DNA of 64,000 nt, taken from Sutterella sp. (GTDB taxonomy: Bacteria; Pseudomonadota; Gammaproteobacteria; Burkholderiales; Burkholderiaceae_F). The notes beneath the pieces are model-generated. The model worked only from the letters and a program-made list of their open reading frames with translations, ran no database searches and had not been told where the DNA came from. Below, in pieces: positions 27,675 to 37,116 of this stretch. The stretch is from assembly GCA_017936545.1 (NCBI GenBank), contig JAGBFJ010000008.1, positions 1 to 64,000 of the forward strand, read 5' to 3'. The position numbers and the translations under genes were made by a program. Each line of letters begins with the position of its first letter. Within the stretch, counting starts at the first letter, position 1.

Positions 27675-28343
27675 TCACCTCGGCGGGATGACGTAGAAGA
27701 GAACGGAGAAGAACTGCAGGACCGTTCCGCCGAGAACGAACAGATGCCAGATGGCATGGTTGAACGGAATGCGTTCCCAGAGATAGAAGACGACGCCGAA
27801 CGAATACACGACGCCGCCTCCCGCGAGAAGCCACAGGCCGGCCGCCGGCAGCGCCGCAGCCAGCGGCTTCATCACCAGCACGACGCACCATCCTAGCAGC
27901 AGATAAAGCAGGCAGTTGAGCCATTCTGCCCGTCTGAGGAGCACGGGCTGAAGCACGGCTCCGGTTACTGCAATCGTCCAGACAGCGGCGCAGAGCACCG
28001 TGCCCGTCGTTCCCCTAAGCGTGATCAGACAAAACGGCGTGTAGCTGCCGGCAATCATGATGTAGATCGCGCCGTGGTCAAGCATCTGCAGAATCCGCTT
28101 GACGCGCAGATTCGGCACCGCGTGATAGAGCGTCGACGCCGTATAGAGAAACACCATGGCCATCCCGAAAACGGCGGCGGCCGCAATCACACCCGCTCTT
28201 CCCGACTCTACCGCAGCGAAATACACCAGCACGCCGAGCCCGACCAGGCTCAGCAGCGCTGCAATGCCGTGCGTGACCGCATTTGCGATTTCCTCCGCTT
28301 TGGAATACCCGCCCAAAGCCGAAGCCGGTGTCGCTGTTCCCAT
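27675..28343 (-). CDS. trhA: Hemolysin III/TrhA (PAQR-type) membrane protein
   Basis: Seven-helix inner-membrane protein of the hemolysin III (PAQR) family, linked to membrane energetics. The 222-residue product has the family residues: EEIANAVTHGIAALLS near the start, the Ser/His pair STLYHAV, HGAIYIMIAGSYTPFCL, and near the end FNHAIWHLFVLGG, whose histidines form the metal site with the earlier ones. GGGAGGAAG precedes the ATG. It is not a toxin in the usual sense; the name is historical. Confidence 0.92.
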   Translation of the reverse strand: MGTATPASALGGYSKAEEIANAVTHGIAALLSLVGLGVLVYFAAVESGRAGVIAAAAVFGMAMVFLYTASTLYHAVPNLRVKRILQMLDHGAIYIMIAGSYTPFCLITLRGTTGTVLCAAVWTIAVTGAVLQPVLLRRAEWLNCLLYLLLGWCVVLVMKPLAAALPAAGLWLLAGGGVVYSFGVVFYLWERIPFNHAIWHLFVLGGTVLQFFSVLFYVIPPR

Positions 28344-28505
28344 TTTTCTTCCTCCCTGACAGCGTGCGCTCTTGAAAAGCGCACAAGGGAATTCTCAGGA
28401 CGGAAGACATCCTGTTACACACCCTCTTTTACGGGTAAACCCTAATTAATGTTTCAGCGTTTTGCTGCTGTAAGACCGGAAAACGTGCAGGCACAGCAAC
28501 AGCAG

Positions 28506-28541
28506 AAAACGCTGCCGGAACAGGGTTCGCAGCAGCGTTTT
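28506..28541 (-). terminator. Terminator of murB
   Basis: AAAACGCTGC (28506-28515) pairs with GCAGCGTTTT (28532-28541); on the minus strand the hairpin ends in TTTT. It lies 25 bases beyond the murB stop. A similar CAGCGTTTTGCTGCTG stretch (around 28455-28471) may be a second, weaker hairpin. Confidence 0.75.
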
Positions 28542-28566
28542 TCAGCTAAGGCATCAGCGGCGCTCT

Positions 28567-29598
28567 TCAGCCGAGCACGACGGGCTCCATCGCCAGTTCC
28601 ACGCCGAACATTTCTCTGACACGGCGGCGAATGTCCTCGGCGAGCGCCAGCACTTCTTCTCCCGAGGCTCCTCCCCGATTGACGAGAATGAGAGCATGGT
28701 TTTCATAAACGCCGGCATTCCCGCGGACAGCGCCCTTGAAGCCGGCGGCTTCGATCAGCCAGGCCGCAGCGAGCTTCATGCGGCCGCCGCCCAGTTTGTA
28801 GTAGACCAGACTCGGATGCTTGGTCAGGAGTTCGCGCCAGTGAACCTTGGAGATGATCGGATTGGTAAAGAAGGATCCGGCATTGCCGAGACGGGCAGGA
28901 TCAGGCAGCTTGCGGCTGCGCACCGCACGGACGGCATCTGAAAGCGCCGCCGGCGTCAGCGTCACGGCGGTCAGTCCCCGTGCGGCAATTTCCGCATCGA
29001 GATCCCGGTATCCCGTTACCGGATACCAGCGGGCGGGCAGATGCAGCAGTGCCGAGAGCACGACGAGACCCTCGCCCGCGGGCGTCTTCAGAATGCTGTG
29101 ACGATAAGCAAAGTCGCACTCCTCCGTGCTGAGCTCGCGGACCTCGCCGGCCTTGGAATCCCAGACCGTGACGGACTGGAGCCGCTCGGCGAGTTCCACG
29201 CCGTAGGCGCCGATGTTCTGAACAACCGCGCCGCCCACGGTGCCCGGCACGGCGGAAAGGTTTTCCAGCCCTCCGAGTCCTTCGGCGACGGTCATCTTCA
29301 CGATGTCGTCGAAAATTTCACCGGCGCCGCACCGGACGAGAGTACCGCCGTCGGGAGCCGGCTTTTTTTCAATGCCTTTGATCGCGATGCGGATGACCAG
29401 CCCGGGCACGCGGCTCATGGCCACTGTATTGGCGCCGGCGCCGAGAAACCGAACGGGAAGACCGCTCTCAGCGGCATGGGCGAGAAGCTCCTTCAGCGAT
29501 TCAAGCGACGATGCTTCGGCGTACGCCTCGGCCGTCGCACGGGTGCCGAAGGTGGTGAGGCCGTCAAGCGGCCGATCACGGAAAATCTGGACTGTCAT
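28567..29598 (-). CDS. murB: UDP-N-acetylenolpyruvoylglucosamine reductase MurB
   Basis: FAD/NADPH enzyme that completes UDP-MurNAc in peptidoglycan synthesis. The 343-residue protein has the N-terminal [18 protein letters not shown]-binding [36 protein letters not shown], the substrate-side [11 protein letters not shown], and the catalytic Ser in [10 protein letters not shown]. These include the Tyr-loop features of type I (E. coli-like) MurB. The start at 29598 is set by homology ([18 protein letters not shown]); the ribosome-binding site is weak. Confidence 0.96.
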   Translation of the reverse strand: MTVQIFRDRPLDGLTTFGTRATAEAYAEASSLESLKELLAHAAESGLPVRFLGAGANTVAMSRVPGLVIRIAIKGIEKKPAPDGGTLVRCGAGEIFDDIVKMTVAEGLGGLENLSAVPGTVGGAVVQNIGAYGVELAERLQSVTVWDSKAGEVRELSTEECDFAYRHSILKTPAGEGLVVLSALLHLPARWYPVTGYRDLDAEIAARGLTAVTLTPAALSDAVRAVRSRKLPDPARLGNAGSFFTNPIISKVHWRELLTKHPSLVYYKLGGGRMKLAAAWLIEAAGFKGAVRGNAGVYENHALILVNRGGASGEEVLALAEDIRRRVREMFGVELAMEPVVLG

Positions 29599-29762
29599 GT
29601 TGTTCGGCGGCTGTCGCGAGCCGCCCTTTGGAGTTGTTCTGCCCTCATTATAGGGAGGGCCCGCGTCCGAACCTTCCATGCATACAGTCTGTTAAGATGT
29701 TTACTTTGTGCGCCGGCGGACAGGCTGCCGGCTTTTTTCCATTTACTCTGCAGGAAACGAAA

Positions 29763-30254
29763 ATGCCGTCTTTTGACGTTGAAGTTAAGTGTGATGCCGT
29801 CGAACTCCGCAATGCCGTGGACCAGGCCAAAAAGGAAATCGGCACGCGCTACGACTTCCGCGGCACGGCCGCCTCGGTCGATCAGAAGGATCTCGAACTC
29901 TATCTCATCGCCGAAAGCGACTTTCAGCTCCGTCAGGTCCGCGATGTTCTGATCGCCAAACTCGCCAAGCGCGGCATCGACGTGCGCTTTCTCGATGAAT
30001 CGAAGAACCCCGAAAAGATCGGCGGCGACAAGCTGAAGCAGACCATCGTCGTGAAGGAAGGCGTCTCCCGCGAACTCGGCAAAACCGTTCAGACGATCAT
30101 CAAGAACGCCAAGGCCCTCAAGCTGACCGCCGCCATTCAGGGCGACATCGTGCGCGTGTCGGGCGCCAAGCGCGACGCCCTGCAGGAAGCGATCGCGCTT
30201 CTCAAGAAGGAAGTGAAGGACGTCCCGCTCTCCTTTACGAACTTCCGCGCCTGA
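29763..30254 (+). CDS. yajQ: YajQ-family nucleotide-binding protein
   Basis: Small cytosolic protein of the YajQ family, some members of which bind cyclic di-GMP. The 163-residue sequence [35 protein letters not shown] and the ending [14 protein letters not shown] are nearly invariant in this family. AGGAAA lies just before the ATG at 29763; upstream in-frame codons are not coding-like. It is single, between divergent murB and a strong terminator. Confidence 0.96.
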   Translation: MPSFDVEVKCDAVELRNAVDQAKKEIGTRYDFRGTAASVDQKDLELYLIAESDFQLRQVRDVLIAKLAKRGIDVRFLDESKNPEKIGGDKLKQTIVVKEGVSRELGKTVQTIIKNAKALKLTAAIQGDIVRVSGAKRDALQEAIALLKKEVKDVPLSFTNFRA

Positions 30255-30272
30255 TCCTTCGGGCCGAAGCAG

Positions 30273-30301
30273 AAAAAGGACGCCGAAAGGCGTCCTTTTT
30301 T
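30273..30301. terminator. Bidirectional terminator yajQ/dxs
   Basis: Perfect 12-bp stem AAAAAGGACGCC (30273-30284) with GGCGTCCTTTTT (30289-30300) capped by a GAAA tetraloop; it serves both converging genes. Confidence 0.96.
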
Positions 30302-30323
30302 CGTTTTAAATCAATTGAATCTA

Positions 30324-32188
30324 TCAGAGCGCAGCCAAACGGGCGCGGACCTTGGCCTCAATGGCTTCGGACGTCAGCCCCAGCATCTCCAAGAGCTCGG
30401 CCTGCGTGCCCTGCTCGATGAACTCGTCGGGCAGACCGAAGCGCATCACCGGACAGGAGACGCCGGCGTCGGCAAGCACTTCCAGCACCGCGCTGCAGGC
30501 GCCTCCCATCAGCACGCCTTCTTCAGCGCAGACAAGAAGATCATGCGTCCGGGCAGACTCGATCACCGCTTCGGCATCAATCGGCTTCACGAAGCGCATG
30601 TCGATGAGCGTGCCGCCGAGCTTTTCCGCTGCGGGGCGAAGCACATTGGTCATCGTGCCGAAACCGAGGAATGCCGTGCGGCTGCCTTCGAGCAGTCTGC
30701 GGGCCTTGCCGACGGGCACGGTCTCGGCATCGGCCGTTACTGGCACGCCGGGTCCCTTGCCGCGGGGATAGCGCACCGCCGCGGGAGAATTCATCGAGAA
30801 TGCCGTATTGAGCATCAGGCGGCATTCGTTTTCGTCCGACGGCGCCATGACAGTCATATTGGGTACCGTGCGAAGCAGCGACAGATCGAAGAAGCCGTGA
30901 TGAGTCGCACCGTCCGCGCCGACCAGGCCGCCGCGGTCGACGGCGAACACCACCGGGAGATTCTGAAGCGCCACGTCGTGGATCAGTTGATCAATTGCGC
31001 GCTGAAGGAAAGTCGAATAGATCGCCACGACGGGCTTGATGCCCTCGCAGGCAAGACCCGCCGCGTAGGTGACGGCATGCTGTTCAGCAATCGCCACGTC
31101 GCGGTAGCGCTCGGGAAAACGCTTTTCAAACTCAACCAGACCCGAACCCTCGCGCATGGCGGGCGTGATACCGTAAAGTCGGCTGTCGCGGGCAGCCGTA
31201 TCGCAGAGCCAGCGGCCGAAGATTTCGGTATAGGTTGGCTTCGAGGACGGCTTGGACGCAAGTCCGACCGCCGGATCAAACGTGCCGACGCCGTGATAAG
31301 CGGTGGGGTTGCGCTCGGCAGGCGCATAGCCCTTCCCCTTCTGCGTCGCCACGTGAAGCACGCAGGGCGCATTAAGACCGCGCAGATTGCGCAGCACTTC
31401 GACAAGTCCCACCACGTCGTGGCCGTCGACCGGACCGTAGTAGTTGAGATCGAAGCTCGAGAAGATGCCGGAAGGAGGACTGACAAAGTTGATGGCCTGA
31501 CGCTCCATGCGCTTGGCGATGTCCCAGAGGCCGGGCACCGGCTTGAGCATTCGCTTGGAAATTTCCCGGGCGCAGGTATAGGCTCGCGTCGACACGATCT
31601 TGGCGAGATGATTGGACAGGGCGCCGGCCGGCGGTGAAATCGAGCAGTCGTTGTCGTTGAGGATGATCAGAAGCTTCACCCCATCCTTCCAGACGCCGGC
31701 ATCGTTGAGCGCCTCGATGGCCATGCCGCCGGTCAGCGCGCCGTCGCCGATCACGGCGATGTGCCAGCGGTCGCTCTTGTCTTCAAGACGGGCCGCGATC
31801 GCCATGCCGAGGGCGGCGGAAATCGAATGGACGAGTGCGCGGTGCCGAAGGCGTCGTAGGGCGACTCCGTTCTCTTCGGAAAGCCTGAAATACCGTTGAG
31901 CTGGCGCAGACCCTTCATGGCCTCCCGGCGTCCGGTCAGGATCTTGTGCGCATAGGCTTGATGACCGACGTCCCATATCAGACGGTCTTCGGGCGTATTG
32001 AAGACCATATGAATGGCAATCGCGAGCTCGGTGGCGCCGAGAGAGCTCGAAAGGTGACCGCCCGTCTTCGAGACGGAATCCACCATGAACGCGCGAATTT
32101 CGCCCGCGAGTTCAGGAAGCCGGTGCACATCAAGTCTTCGGAGGTCGGCCGGCGAGCTGATGGTGTCGAGAATCGGGTACTGCGTCAC
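30324..32188 (-). pseudogene. dxs: 1-deoxy-D-xylulose-5-phosphate synthase, interrupted by a one-base frameshift
   Basis: First enzyme of the MEP isoprenoid pathway (thiamine-dependent). The N-terminal 120 residues (GTG start at 32188; [40 protein letters not shown]) are in one frame up to [13 protein letters not shown]. The rest ([50 protein letters not shown], to the stop) is in another. The family motif is GHSSTSISAALG: the Thr codon has two bases instead of three, near 31827. With that base restored the protein is 621 residues, the normal length. All downstream motifs are intact, so decay is recent or the deletion is a sequence error. Third gene of xseB-ispA-dxs. Confidence 0.9.
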
Positions 32189-32260
32189 TGGGAAGCCTTC
32201 AGTCAGAATAGGAATCCGCCGTCCGCGAAAGACCGCGGACGGCAGTCAAAATTTTAGCGT

Positions 32261-33190
32261 TTAATGCGAACGTTCGACGACAAAATCCGCGATCTGTCTG
32301 AGACGCAAAAGCGCGTCATCCGACACGGCCGGATCGCCTGCGACAAGGCCGAGAGCCTCGTATGCCCGATCGTGGAGCGCCCTGGCGCGCTCCCGTGCGC
32401 CGTCGAGCCCCAGAAGCGACACCCAGGTGGGCTTGTCGTCCTTTTCATCCTTGCCGGGCGTCTTGCCGAGCGTAGCCGCATCCTGCGTGCAGTCGAGAAT
32501 GTCGTCGACCACCTGGAAAGCCACGCCGAGCGCATCGGCATAGGCGGCAAGACCCGCTCTGGCGGCGGGACCGAGCTTCTCCCATCCGCCCGACTGCGCG
32601 CCCATCAGCACGGCGGCGAGAATGAGCGCGCCGGTCTTCATCGCCTGCATGCGCAGGAGTTCGGCTTCGCCGGGCGCGGCTCCGACCATCGCCAGATCGA
32701 GCGCCTGACCGCCGCACATGCCGCGCACGCCGGCCGCCCGGGCCAGCGTCGCCGTCAGACGCTTCGCCGTTTCGGCATCCTCGACGCCGGCCAGCACCGT
32801 AAAAGCTTCGGTCTGCAGCGCATCCCCGGCCAGCATCGCCGTCGCCTCGCCGTAGCGAACGTGCACCGTCGGCTTGCCACGGCGCAGCGTGTCGTTATCC
32901 ATGCAGGGCATGTCGTCGTGCACCAGCGAATAGCCGTGAATCATTTCAAGCGCCAGCGCCGCTCGGTCGAGCACCGCGCCGGAGGCGCCCGTCACGTCGC
33001 CCGCCGCATAGCAGAGGAGAGCACGGATGCGCTTGCCGCCGCCGAGCACCGCATAGCGCATAGCGCCGATCAGCATCTTGGGCTCGCGGCCCGTCTTCGG
33101 CATCTCGGCATCCGCATACCATTCAAAGTGCTTTGCACGCTCCCTGCTCCAGAGCTCGAAGCTCGGAATGTCGGATTCAGTCATTTGCAT
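32261..33190 (-). CDS. ispA: Farnesyl diphosphate synthase IspA
   Basis: Condenses isopentenyl diphosphate units to farnesyl diphosphate. The 309-residue protein has KRIRALLCYAAG, the first Asp-rich motif DDMPCMDND and the second DDILD, plus the GKPTVHVRYGEATAMLAGDAL segment of short-chain polyprenyl synthases. AGGA is 4 bases before Met1 (Met3 is an alternative). A perfect 10-bp hairpin without a T tail (32218-32243) sits between this gene and dxs. Confidence 0.96.
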   Translation of the reverse strand: MQMTESDIPSFELWSRERAKHFEWYADAEMPKTGREPKMLIGAMRYAVLGGGKRIRALLCYAAGDVTGASGAVLDRAALALEMIHGYSLVHDDMPCMDNDTLRRGKPTVHVRYGEATAMLAGDALQTEAFTVLAGVEDAETAKRLTATLARAAGVRGMCGGQALDLAMVGAAPGEAELLRMQAMKTGALILAAVLMGAQSGGWEKLGPAARAGLAAYADALGVAFQVVDDILDCTQDAATLGKTPGKDEKDDKPTWVSLLGLDGARERARALHDRAYEALGLVAGDPAVSDDALLRLRQIADFVVERSH

Positions 33191-33213
33191 TCATTCCTGT
33201 TGGAAGCCGGTTC

Positions 33214-33447
33214 TCAGAAACCGGCATCGTCAGCTTCGCGTTCGGCCGTCCCGCGAAGCTCCTCAATGGTGGCTCTGGCTTCTTCGAGTTCGCGGCGGCA
33301 GCGCCTGAGAAGCTCGGTGCCCCGAGCATAGCCGGCGACGCTTTCCTTGAGCGTCGCCTGACCGGAAGCCATGGCGCCCGTGAGAGCTTCCAGCTCTTCG
33401 AGGGCTTCTTCAAAAGAGAGTTCTTCGACGGGTTTGAGTTCAGTCAT
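33214..33447 (-). CDS. xseB: Exodeoxyribonuclease VII small subunit
   Basis: Small subunit of the single-strand exonuclease VII. The 77-residue product starts MTELKPVEELSFEEALEELEALTGAMASGQATLKES, the XseB signature helix. The ATG at 33447 has GGGAGG seven bases upstream; the longer frame upstream is not protein-like. It heads the conserved xseB-ispA-dxs operon. The large subunit xseA is elsewhere. Confidence 0.94.
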   Translation of the reverse strand: MTELKPVEELSFEEALEELEALTGAMASGQATLKESVAGYARGTELLRRCRRELEEARATIEELRGTAEREADDAGF

Positions 33448-33686
33448 CGTCAGCCTCCCGCTTTCCTGCCGGCCCGCACGCGGTCGCCGGCCGGACCGCC
33501 GGATCGGATTCAAAATGTTCCGCATAAAAATCATTTTCGCCGAAAAGCGCCGCCGGACGCCCCCGGCGCCGCTTCCGGCGCATGACTTATGCATTTTACC
33601 CAAGCGTTCCTGAACCGCACCTTAGCGTTTATGTTGCTGTACGATAGTCGTTTTCCATTCTGCGGCAGGTGCGCGCCGAGCCGGAC

Positions 33687-34550
33687 ATGACCAAAAGCCT
33701 CTGGATGCTTCTCGCATCATTTCTCTTTGCCCTGATGGCCGTCTTCACCAAGCTCGGCGCCTCGGACTTCGGCATTTTCGAGCTTGTCTTCTACCGCTCG
33801 CTCTGCGGCGTTAGCTGCATCCTGGTCTGGAGCCGTTTCAGGCACATGCGGCTCGCCACCGCGAACGTCAGGTCGCACTTTCTGAGAAGTTTTCTGGGGA
33901 CGTTTGCGCTGACGATCTGGACCTTTTCGCTAGCGCATCTGCCGCTCGGAACCTCGATGACGCTCAACTACACGAGTCCGCTCTTCATGACGCTGATCGT
34001 GATCGGGCTCGCCCTCCGTCAGAAGAAGGCTGTGAGCCTCAGAACCGCCGCCGCGGTCTTCCTGGGCTTTTTCGGCGTCACTCTGGTGCTTAATCCGGAG
34101 CTCCGATCGGGACAGGAGCTCCCTGCGCTCGTCGGCCTCTGCTCCGGTCTCTTTTCCGCGCTCGCCTATTTTCAGATCAAGCAGCTTTCCGCCATGCGCG
34201 AACCCGAATGGCGCATCGTCTTCTACTTCACGCTCTTCGGCACGGTGTGGGGACTGGCCGGCCAGTATCTGGCCGAGGGACACTACACGCCGCTCACGGC
34301 CGACAACGTGCCCGCTCTGCTTGGCATGGGACTCTGCGCGACGGGAGCTCAGCTCGCCATGACCCGCTCCTGGGGTTCCGACAATCTTCTCCTGACGAGC
34401 GCCTTTCAGTATTCCGCCATCATCTTCGCCGCGCTCTTCGGGCTGGCCGTCTTTGACGATCCGATCACGCCGGGCGCGGCAGCCGGCATTGCCGTCATTA
34501 TTTTTGCCGGCGTCTGGGCGACGCTTCTCAATCGGCGGCCGAAAGGCTGA
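33687..34550 (+). CDS. DMT-superfamily (EamA) transporter
   Basis: Inner-membrane transporter of the drug/metabolite superfamily with ten predicted membrane segments as two EamA repeats (first MTKSLWMLLASFLFALMAVFTKLGA, second from LVGLCSGLFSALAYFQIKQLSAM). The 287-residue length is typical. Substrate not predictable; family members export amino acids, metabolites or drugs. The ATG at 33687 is preferred; a GTG six codons upstream (33669) is possible. The gene converges with the ZIP transporter, only 11 bases between stops. Confidence 0.88.
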   Translation: MTKSLWMLLASFLFALMAVFTKLGASDFGIFELVFYRSLCGVSCILVWSRFRHMRLATANVRSHFLRSFLGTFALTIWTFSLAHLPLGTSMTLNYTSPLFMTLIVIGLALRQKKAVSLRTAAAVFLGFFGVTLVLNPELRSGQELPALVGLCSGLFSALAYFQIKQLSAMREPEWRIVFYFTLFGTVWGLAGQYLAEGHYTPLTADNVPALLGMGLCATGAQLAMTRSWGSDNLLLTSAFQYSAIIFAALFGLAVFDDPITPGAAAGIAVIIFAGVWATLLNRRPKG

Positions 34551-34561
34551 GTCCGCCGCTC

Positions 34562-35386
34562 TCAGCCGTGCCGGTGGATCTCGGCATGCGGGGCGGTCTC
34601 CCCGGCTTCACTGCCGTGATCATGCCCGTGGCCGTGATCGGTGCCGAGAATGGCCACGCTGAGAAGCACGCCCGCCGCAAAGAGCGCAAGCTGCCTCAGA
34701 CCCGCGGCGCGGCCGCCGTGGTCGTGAAAGACTTCAGGCAGAAGACTGTGGAGCGTAATAAACAGGAAGGAGGCGGCCGACACGACAAGCGCATAGGGGA
34801 GCATTTCCTGACTGACGCTGACCGCACCCCAGCCGGCCAGACCGCCGACGACAGCCATCGCGGCCGCCGCTGAACACCAGCCGAGCGCCTGACCCGCCTT
34901 CATGCCGGCGTTCTTCAGAATCACCATGTAGCCGGTCGCCTGGGGAATCTCATGACAGACGACGGCGAGCGCAACGAGCCAACCGGCTCGGCCGTTCATC
35001 ATGAAGGTGCTGGCAATCAGAACGCCGTCGACGAAATTGTGCATGCCGGCGCCCGCCATCATCGCCAGCGCCGCCGAACGGGATCGGGCTTCGGCCGCCC
35101 CTGCGCCGTGCGCGTGTCCGCCGTGCCTCACCGCCCGTTCGAGCACCAGAAAAAGAAAAACCGTCGCGAGCATCGCCATGCCGAGTCCGTGCGCCTCGGC
35201 CGTCTCGCTCTCAAACGCTTCCGGAATCAGATGCGTGAGCGCCACCGTCGTCAGCAGACCGCAGGCGACGGCCAGCAGCTCCTCCGACATGCGTGCGAGC
35301 CAGCGGTACGACAGCACCACGGCCACGCAGAGCGCCAGCACCCGCGTCATCACGTTCGCGCCGAGAATTTCAAAAAGAATGTCCAT
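34562..35386 (-). CDS. ZIP-family divalent metal transporter
   Basis: Uptake carrier for zinc or related divalent metals. The 274-residue protein has eight likely membrane segments with the ZIP metal-site motifs HNFVDG in helix 4 and HEIPQ in helix 5, a His-rich loop (RHGGHAHG) and a His-rich C-terminal tail (GTDHGHGHDHGSEAG) that could bind metal. The ATG at 35386 starts MDILFEILGANVM; the ribosome-binding site is weak. No zur box is recognised upstream. Confidence 0.9.
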   Translation of the reverse strand: MDILFEILGANVMTRVLALCVAVVLSYRWLARMSEELLAVACGLLTTVALTHLIPEAFESETAEAHGLGMAMLATVFLFLVLERAVRHGGHAHGAGAAEARSRSAALAMMAGAGMHNFVDGVLIASTFMMNGRAGWLVALAVVCHEIPQATGYMVILKNAGMKAGQALGWCSAAAAMAVVGGLAGWGAVSVSQEMLPYALVVSAASFLFITLHSLLPEVFHDHGGRAAGLRQLALFAAGVLLSVAILGTDHGHGHDHGSEAGETAPHAEIHRHG

Positions 35387-35767
35387 ATTCCGAAAAATCC
35401 GTGCGGCGCAGAGCGCCGCCAAAAAGTGCGCTCATTGTACAGCCCGGTCTTCCTCTTTCTCACGGCAGATCCGACAATATAGAAACGATCTATCGAAATT
35501 CGGAGTCAGGATAGTCAAACAATATCAATTCATCGCTTGATATATATCAATTTGTAAAGATCCTTTCCCATATTTTTCAGAACCGCCTTGTTTTTCGAGC
35601 AATTCTTTGACTTCTTACCTAAGGGTTTACCCATGGTTTTGTATAAGAGCCATATGAATAGAATCGTTTCAAGACAGGCTGAAGCCTGTTTTCGTCGGCA
35701 TGCCCGCCGCTTTTCTCGGTCTGCCGGCAGCAAACACAATAAGTAACTACAGCTAGGGGTGGAGATC
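35387..35767 (+). promoter_or_regulatory. Divergent control region with long A/T-rich leader of the symporter gene
   Basis: A 380-base gene-free stretch, clearly A/T-rich from about 35470 to 35680. It contains the FNR box (separate entry), a possible -10 TATTTT at 35571-35576 about 30 bases from the FNR centre, and a leader of about 185 bases with an ACAGGCTGAAGCCTGT hairpin (around 35673-35688). AGGGG lies 9 bases before the ATG at 35768. Confidence 0.65.
35537..35550. promoter_or_regulatory. Perfect FNR/ANR-type operator
   Basis: TTGAT-ATAT-ATCAA is an exact match to the FNR consensus TTGAT-N4-ATCAA. With the -10 at 35571-35576, the centre of the site is about 40 bases upstream of the expected transcription start, the class II activator position. 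It lies 218 bases before the symporter start codon. This predicts anaerobic induction. Confidence 0.8.
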
Positions 35768-37000
35768 ATGTCCTCCAAAATGAAAATCAGTCTGGCCTGG
35801 CAGATGATGATCGGTCTGGCGCTCGGCGTTATCGTCGGCGCGATCGTTGATTCCTCGTTCGCGCAGACCTGGCTTCAGCCGCTCGGCACCCTCTTCATTC
35901 GTCTGATCCGAATGGTGGTGGTGCCTCTCGTTCTGGCGACGATTATTGCCGGCGCAGCCGGTATTTCCGATACGTCCAAGCTCGGACGCGTGGCCGGCAA
36001 GGTGCTTCTCATCTATGCCATCACGACGGCCATCGCCGTGGCCAGCGGCCTCTTCTTCGCCGGCGTGATCCATCCCGGTCTCGGTCTCGACCTCTCGACC
36101 GAAGGCCTCAAGGCCAAGGAAGTTGTTGCTCCGCCGCTCGTTCAGACGCTGCTCAACATCGTGCCGATCAACCCGATGGAAGCCATGTCGAAGGGCGCCA
36201 TGCTCCAGATCATCTTCTTCGCGGTGATCTTCGGCTTTGCGCTGTCCGGCCTCGGTGAACGCGGTAAGCCCGTGCTTCACTTCTTCGAAATCGTCGGCGA
36301 CGTCATGATCCGCGTCACGCACATGGTCATGCTCTACGCCCCGATCGGTGTGTTCGGCCTTATGTCGTACACGGTCAGCCGTCACGGTCTTTCCGTCCTG
36401 CTTCCGCTCGGCGCGCTCATCCTCACGGCCTTCATCGCCACGCTCGTCTTCGTGGTGGTGATCCTGATCCCGATGGTCCGCTTCATCACGGGTATCCCGG
36501 TCATGACCTTCCTGAAGGGCATCGCCGAACCGTGGCTCGTCGCCTTCACGACCTGCTCGTCCGCCGCTGCGCTTCCGGCCAACCTGAACGCCGCCCGCCG
36601 TCTCGGTTCCACGAAGGCCATCGCCTCGTTCTCGATCCCGCTCGGCAACACGATCAACATGAACGGCACCGCCATCTACATGGGCGTGTGCGCGATCTTC
36701 GCTGCTGAAGTCTACGGTCTGCCGCTCTCGATGGCCGACCAGCTCACCATCGTTCTGATGGGCGTTCTTGCCGCCATCGGCACCGCCGGTGTCCCGGGTG
36801 CCGGCCTCATCATGACGACGATCATCTTCACGCAGGTCGGTATTCCGCTCGAAGCCGTTGCTCTGATTGCCGGCGTCGACCGTATTCTCGACATGATCCG
36901 TACGTCGGTCAACGTGGTCGGCGACGTGGCTTCCGCCATCACCGTCACGAAGCTCGAAGGCGACATGAATTCCGAACCCTTCGTCGAAGGTCAGGATTAA
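35768..37000 (+). CDS. Acidic amino acid/dicarboxylate:cation symporter (DAACS family)
   Basis: Secondary transporter with the glutamate-transporter fold: eight helices and two re-entrant hairpins. Hairpin motif TCSSAAALPANL (HP1), the NMNGTAIYMG motif in helix 7 (usually NMDGT), TAGVPGAG (HP2), and helix 8 with DRILDMIRTSVNVVGD. Compared with the archaeal aspartate transporter GltPh, the helix 8 residues Asp (amino group) and Arg (side-chain carboxylate) are kept, which points to aspartate or glutamate rather than neutral amino acids. The Asp-to-Asn change in helix 7 may alter cation coupling. Length 410 residues. Monocistronic, with an FNR box upstream and a strong terminator. Confidence 0.9.
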   Translation: MSSKMKISLAWQMMIGLALGVIVGAIVDSSFAQTWLQPLGTLFIRLIRMVVVPLVLATIIAGAAGISDTSKLGRVAGKVLLIYAITTAIAVASGLFFAGVIHPGLGLDLSTEGLKAKEVVAPPLVQTLLNIVPINPMEAMSKGAMLQIIFFAVIFGFALSGLGERGKPVLHFFEIVGDVMIRVTHMVMLYAPIGVFGLMSYTVSRHGLSVLLPLGALILTAFIATLVFVVVILIPMVRFITGIPVMTFLKGIAEPWLVAFTTCSSAAALPANLNAARRLGSTKAIASFSIPLGNTINMNGTAIYMGVCAIFAAEVYGLPLSMADQLTIVLMGVLAAIGTAGVPGAGLIMTTIIFTQVGIPLEAVALIAGVDRILDMIRTSVNVVGDVASAITVTKLEGDMNSEPFVEGQD

Positions 37001-37027
37001 TTCAGCCCGCTAACTGACTCATACAGC

Positions 37028-37060
37028 AAAGCCCCCGAAGGCGTCGGCTTCGGGGGCTTT
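37028..37060 (+). terminator. Terminator of the symporter gene
   Basis: Perfect 13-bp stem AAAGCCCCCGAAG (37028-37040) with CTTCGGGGGCTTT (37048-37060), followed by CTCTTTTT. Confidence 0.93.
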
Positions 37061-37116
37061 CTCTTTTTCGATTCCGTCAGAACGCCGGCCCGGCGCACGC
37101 AGCCGGCCGACAGTCC

